Assembly: GCA_964343195.1 (NCBI GenBank)
Contig: CAYFIR010000139.1
Span: forward strand, 1 to 17,293
DNA length: 17,293 nucleotides
Direction of reading: 5' to 3'
DNA from: CAYVAP01 sp964343195
Lineage (GTDB): Bacteria; Bacteroidota; Bacteroidia; J057
The first letter of the stretch is position 1. Each line of letters starts with the position of its first letter. The notes below the pieces were generated by a model, which saw nothing but the letters and a program-made list of their open reading frames with translations, ran no database searches and was not told the origin of the DNA. Shown here one piece after another: positions 14,631 through 17,293 of the stretch. The position numbers and the translations under genes were made by a program.

Positions 14631-15545
14631 TTAACTCTTCCCCACCGGAGAGTGACCACTTCCTTTTAGCACCTCTGCCAGCTTTTCGCCCCCCTTGATG
14701 CCAAAGTCCAGCGTTCGGATAGGGAATGGAATCGTAATTCCCTCCTGATCATAGGCGGCCTTGAGTCGCATGATGCCTTCACTGACGGCTTTCAGGTAGT
14801 CCTGCTCATTTTTGAATGATATCCAGTACTGCACGACAAAATTGATAGAGCTATCTCCAAACGCAGTGTAGTGTAGCTCCACTTCTCTTTTGGGCAGGCG
14901 CTGAGGCACTCCCTCTATGGCTTCAACGGAGATCTCCTTGACCTTTGGGAGAGAGTCTCCATATGAAATCCCTACTTCCAGGTCCACTCTCCGCTCTTTT
15001 TGGGAGTAATTGATCTGAATGTTCTGGAGTACATCCTTGTTTGGAATACTGACCAACTGTCCGGTGGGATTTCGTATGACAGTGGTCCAGAGGTCTATAT
15101 AGGTGACGACTCCATAATGCCCATTGGTTTCCAGCCAGCTGCCGACAGTGAAGGGTTGCCTTACTGCCAGGATGATGCCGGAGAAAAAATTGGCGGTGAT
15201 CTCCTGAAACGCAAAACCCAGGGCAATTCCTATGATACCCGCACCAGCCAGTGCTGTTTTTACCACCCCTTCCATGTTGAGGGTACTCAGCGCTAACAGG
15301 ATTCCGATGCTCAATACCCCCAGGTTGATCAGGTTTACGATCAATCGGTTAAGGGCTGTCTGGTATGAAAATCGTTTGAGGATCCGATTGATCATTCTCC
15401 TCAAAAACCTTGAAATCAACGCAAACAGGATCACCACCACTATCGCTACAACCACATTGGGGAACATGGATAAGGTACTGGTAATCCAGCTGGCGATTTT
15501 TTCCTGAATGGTCGTAATGGCTTCTGAAAAGTGGATAGGCGGCAT
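14631..15545 (-). CDS. Small-conductance mechanosensitive channel (MscS family)
   Basis: A 304-residue inner-membrane channel that opens on membrane tension and releases solutes during hypo-osmotic shock. Three membrane helices are visible: ~29-46, ~67-88 and the pore helix ~94-128, with the Gly/Ala-rich packing AGAGIIGIALGFAFQEITAN (100-119) typical of MscS TM3. After it come the beta domain (FTVGSWLETNGHYGVVTYID at 132-151; IPNKDVLQNIQINYS near 167-181) and the alpha/beta cytoplasmic vestibule to ~285. Length fits the three-helix class. The frame is open to 15608, but ATG 15545 is preferred because the extra 21 residues do not resemble the family. There is no osmoprotectant gene nearby. Confidence 0.9.
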   Translation of the reverse strand: MPPIHFSEAITTIQEKIASWITSTLSMFPNVVVAIVVVILFALISRFLRRMINRILKRFSYQTALNRLIVNLINLGVLSIGILLALSTLNMEGVVKTALAGAGIIGIALGFAFQEITANFFSGIILAVRQPFTVGSWLETNGHYGVVTYIDLWTTVIRNPTGQLVSIPNKDVLQNIQINYSQKERRVDLEVGISYGDSLPKVKEISVEAIEGVPQRLPKREVELHYTAFGDSSINFVVQYWISFKNEQDYLKAVSEGIMRLKAAYDQEGITIPFPIRTLDFGIKGGEKLAEVLKGSGHSPVGKS

Positions 15546-16043
15546 ATAGAGGAACTTAATAGGAGGTATCAACTTCTCAACTGTGGAGAGGGCATAAGAG
15601 TTACACAATACAATGACAATTTTTCATATGTCGCTGGCTCTGCTTCAAAATCAACGCCAGTGGGGCACGCCTCTTCCTTTTTACAATCAATAAAATCCCG
15701 ATACTTTCCCCCCATTTTTCACACCTTAAAACCTACTTAGACCTCGAGTTCATATAGAATAAGCCTTTTTGTTGCACATTTCCCAACAAACAATTTGCTA
15801 CGAAAGGCAAATTAAAATTCTGCATGATTTTATGCCGAATTACGGTAGTATCTAACTCGAAAAAGCCCATCCAGTCCCATGAATGCAGATCAAGCCCTTA
15901 TTCAAATCATCACAACTTTCATTGATTAGTGAAAGATTTTATCTATTTCCTCACAAAACCCCACCTCTCCAAGCAACTCATTTGCATTTGTCACCATTTT
16001 TTAGCAATTTGTTAACCCGATTAAAACTAAACCGTTCATTACA
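15546..16043. other. Gene-free gap with clustered short hairpins
   Basis: This ~500-base gap between divergent mscS and the small gene is AT-rich. Three short inverted repeats follow one another: TTTGTTG 15768-15774 with CAACAAA 15784-15790; AATTTGC 15792-15798 with GCAAATT 15807-15813; GCAT 15822-15825 with ATGC 15832-15835. They could be a structured RNA or AT-rich chance pairing. No persuasive ORF was found; a 16-codon frame at 15879 is too short to support. The 3' part holds a possible promoter for the small gene. Confidence 0.35.
15982..16011 (+). promoter_or_regulatory. Candidate promoter of the small basic-protein gene
   Basis: TTG at 15982-15984 is followed after 19 bases by GCAATTTG at 16004-16011. 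The TTTG half of the Bacteroidota -7 element is exact, but the TA is missing. It would start transcription near 16018, about 25 bases before the ATG, a short conventional leader. Confidence 0.28.
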
Positions 16044-16196
16044 ATGAAACACTACAACCCTCGCCCTAAAAGCACTGTTTCTAAAATGCGTAACCGCCGT
16101 ATGCGTGCGCGCAAGCAGTTGCGAGTGTCACAGGACATAGATAGAAATCAGCGCTACGCAAAGTGGCACTTACCTGGTGAAGAAGAGATGGCATAG
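16044..16196 (+). CDS. Small, very basic protein of 50 residues, unknown function
   Basis: ATG 16044 opens a 50-codon frame ending in TAG. The product begins MKHYNPRPKSTVSKMRNRRM, continues with RARKQLRVSQDIDRNQRYAK and ends WHLPGEEEMA. The first 40 residues hold about 14 Arg/Lys and only two acidic residues; the last ten are acidic. This charge pattern suits an RNA- or ribosome-binding protein, but I do not recognise a family, and it is not bTHX, bS21 or bL36 by eye. It is supported as a gene by a possible promoter 30-60 bases upstream and a strong terminator 40 bases downstream, so it appears to be a single-gene unit. It is short enough to be missed by automatic gene calling. Confidence 0.65.
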   Translation: MKHYNPRPKSTVSKMRNRRMRARKQLRVSQDIDRNQRYAKWHLPGEEEMA

Positions 16197-16236
16197 CCAC
16201 CCTCCTCCTCTCATAAGACATAACATTTGGTTGATG

Positions 16237-16266
16237 AGCGTGATGCATTTGCATGACGCTTTTTTT
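16237..16266 (+). terminator. Rho-independent terminator of the small gene
   Basis: AGCGTGATGC at 16237-16246 pairs with GCATGACGCT at 16251-16260: nine of ten pairs with one G-G mismatch and the loop ATTT. It is followed at once by six more T residues (16261-16266). It is 40 bases after the stop at 16196 and oriented for + strand transcription; the - side has no T tract. Confidence 0.85.
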
Positions 16267-16326
16267 GTACCCGAACTTTCACACTCTGCTCAGGAGGCCC
16301 CTGTCTGGGCCGAGACCTTCCCTCCA

Positions 16327-16977
16327 CTATTTTGACCCATAAGCCAGGTCCCCGGCATCTCCCAGTCCTGGCACTATGTAGGACTTGGCCGTCAGTTCAT
16401 TATCCATTGCCCCAAGAAATACCCGAGCTTGAGGAATATGGCGAAGGGCATATTCTATCCCTTCCTCACTGCCAACCACTCCCGCTATGAACACCCTCCC
16501 AGGAGACATATCCTGGACAAGTTCCCTATAGCTATGTACCAGACTCTTCCCGGTAGCGATCATGGGGTCAACCAGGATGAGGGTACGCCCGGTGAGATCC
16601 GGGGTGGATGCGTACTCTACCTTGATGATGAAATCATTTCCCTTGGTCGTACGACGATAGGCCCCGATAAAGCCATTGTCAGCTTTGTCAAATATGCGGA
16701 GAAACCCCTCATGAAAGGGCACTCCTGCGCGCAAAATGGATACCAGCACGGGTTGTTCAGTCAGCAGGTCGATCTCCAGTTCCCCAAGTGGGGTAATTAC
16801 CTGCTCGCTCTCATACTCGAGTTCCTTGCTGATTTCATAGGCAATCACTTCTCCCACCCGCTGTAGGTTATAGCGAAACCTCATGCGGTCTTTCTGAATG
16901 TTTTCATCCCGAAGTTCGTGCATGAAATGGTTCAGGATGGATTTCTTGCCGCTGACGATCGTTACTCTGGTATCCAT
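16327..16977 (-). CDS. upp: Uracil phosphoribosyltransferase
   Basis: A 216-residue cytoplasmic enzyme of pyrimidine salvage: uracil + PRPP gives UMP + diphosphate. Visible landmarks are ILRAGVPFHEG at 81-91, the PRPP-binding loop LVDPMIATGKSL at 135-146 and the C-terminal uracil-binding segment IVPGLGDAGDLAYGSK at 201-216. Length agrees with the family (about 210-220). The frame is open to 16998, but ATG 16977 (MDTRVTIVSGKKS) is taken because the upstream residues MSPTFNH are not family-like. It stands alone, leftward, with a likely own promoter at 17047-17078. No uracil permease is adjacent in the window. Confidence 0.94.
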   Translation of the reverse strand: MDTRVTIVSGKKSILNHFMHELRDENIQKDRMRFRYNLQRVGEVIAYEISKELEYESEQVITPLGELEIDLLTEQPVLVSILRAGVPFHEGFLRIFDKADNGFIGAYRRTTKGNDFIIKVEYASTPDLTGRTLILVDPMIATGKSLVHSYRELVQDMSPGRVFIAGVVGSEEGIEYALRHIPQARVFLGAMDNELTAKSYIVPGLGDAGDLAYGSK

Positions 16978-17046
16978 ATGATTGAAGGTAGGGGACAATC
17001 AGGTGATTTACAATGTAGCAAATCCGATTACCCAGGTGATAGATCG

Positions 17047-17078
17047 AAAAAGTAATATTTATCAGAAGCCAGGGACAA
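17047..17078 (-). promoter_or_regulatory. Candidate upp promoter
   Basis: On the - strand TTG (17078-17076) is followed after 21 bases by TACTTTTT (17054-17047), one base off the TAnnTTTG consensus with accepted spacing. It would give a leader of about 60 bases before the upp start at 16977. Confidence 0.35.
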
Positions 17079-17138
17079 TGACTTTAAGCAGGTCCGCTCA
17101 CCTAAGCTGGACTTTATCCAAAATGCTTTTCCAATTAC

Positions 17139-17293
17139 AGTGTCGCCTCCCCGCTTCGCGGGATCACGGATCAGCGGGACTTACTTCTTTTTTAGGTCCA
17201 CAAATGGATTTTTAATATTCGGCGTGTTTTCAAGTGCTATTTCGCCTTCAGCGGGACCTACTTTCTTTCAAAAGAAAGTAGGCAAAGAAACTT
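17139..17293. repeat. Repeat-rich window edge with perfect 26-bp palindrome
   Basis: Two related blocks lie in tandem. Block 1 (17139-17197) has AGTGTCGCCTC, a small hairpin CCCGC/GCGGG, then CAGCGGGACTTACTTC. Block 2 (17240-17293) has TTTCGCCTTCAGC, GGGACCTACTTTC and a perfect palindrome: CCTACTTTCTTT at 17257-17268 pairs with AAAGAAAGTAGG at 17271-17282 (2-base spacer), then CAAAGAAACTT at the edge. No gene is seen between upp and the window end. The right boundary of the element is outside the window. Confidence 0.6.

Noticed and set aside
15738..15751. TAGACCTCGAG as a third copy of the AGACCT palindrome family
   Set aside because: Only one arm is present; no facing AGGTCT was found.
15879..15929. 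16-codon ATG frame (MNADQALIQIITTFID)
   Set aside because: It is too short, with no promoter, terminator or composition bias to support it.
16296..16311. GGCCC/GGGCC hairpin as upp terminator
   Set aside because: It is a 5-bp stem with no T-rich tract on the - strand side.

Overview
The window reads as a chromosomal segment of a member of the Bacteroidota, perhaps a Saprospirales/Lewinella-like lineage (lineage is inference). Reasons: a Bacteroidota-type ParC with a C-terminal QGELF tail, a short-lid adenylate kinase upstream of obg, a PstS-like lipoprotein next to a large TPR protein, a Crp/Fnr regulator without an evident cAMP pocket, no Shine-Dalgarno sites ahead of most starts, and several TAnnTTTG-type promoter matches. 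Base composition is about half G+C. Most of the window is housekeeping sequence. No rRNA, tRNA, CRISPR array, prophage or full-length transposase was seen.

Layout: 1-216 is a repeat-bearing gap. 217-1266 (+) is a cell-surface lipoprotein. 1520-4132 (+) is parC. A 13-bp bidirectional terminator at 4140-4172 separates it from the convergent scpA (4434-5219, -). The scpA/crp gap carries a 144-bp MITE-like element with perfect 14-bp inverted ends and a 9-bp target duplication. A Crp/Fnr regulator follows (5581-6291, +), then a perfect 13-bp terminator shared with a large secreted TPR protein (6596-8494, -), a PstS-like lipoprotein (8595-9692, -) and a nuoN separated from the other nuo genes (9765-11255, -). 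A dispersed repeat lies upstream of nuoN, related to the one at position 1. Next are a small hypothetical gene (11546-11890, +) whose stop codon overlaps that of obg, then the leftward series obg, adk, a DUF2071-like gene and mscS (11887-15545). After a 498-bp gap comes an unlisted 50-codon gene for a very basic small protein (16044-16196, +) with its own strong terminator. The window ends with upp (16327-16977, -) and a repeat-rich edge.

How the genes relate: parC and scpA both act in chromosome decatenation and condensation. adk and obg sit together and serve purine nucleotide balance and ribosome assembly; upp adds pyrimidine salvage. nuoN belongs to respiratory complex I. The PstS-like and TPR pair are envelope proteins that probably work together, although no Pst transporter is visible. 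The least explained items are the MITE-like element, the three families of intergenic repeats or palindromes, and the small basic protein with its dedicated terminator. I found no convincing new multi-gene system.
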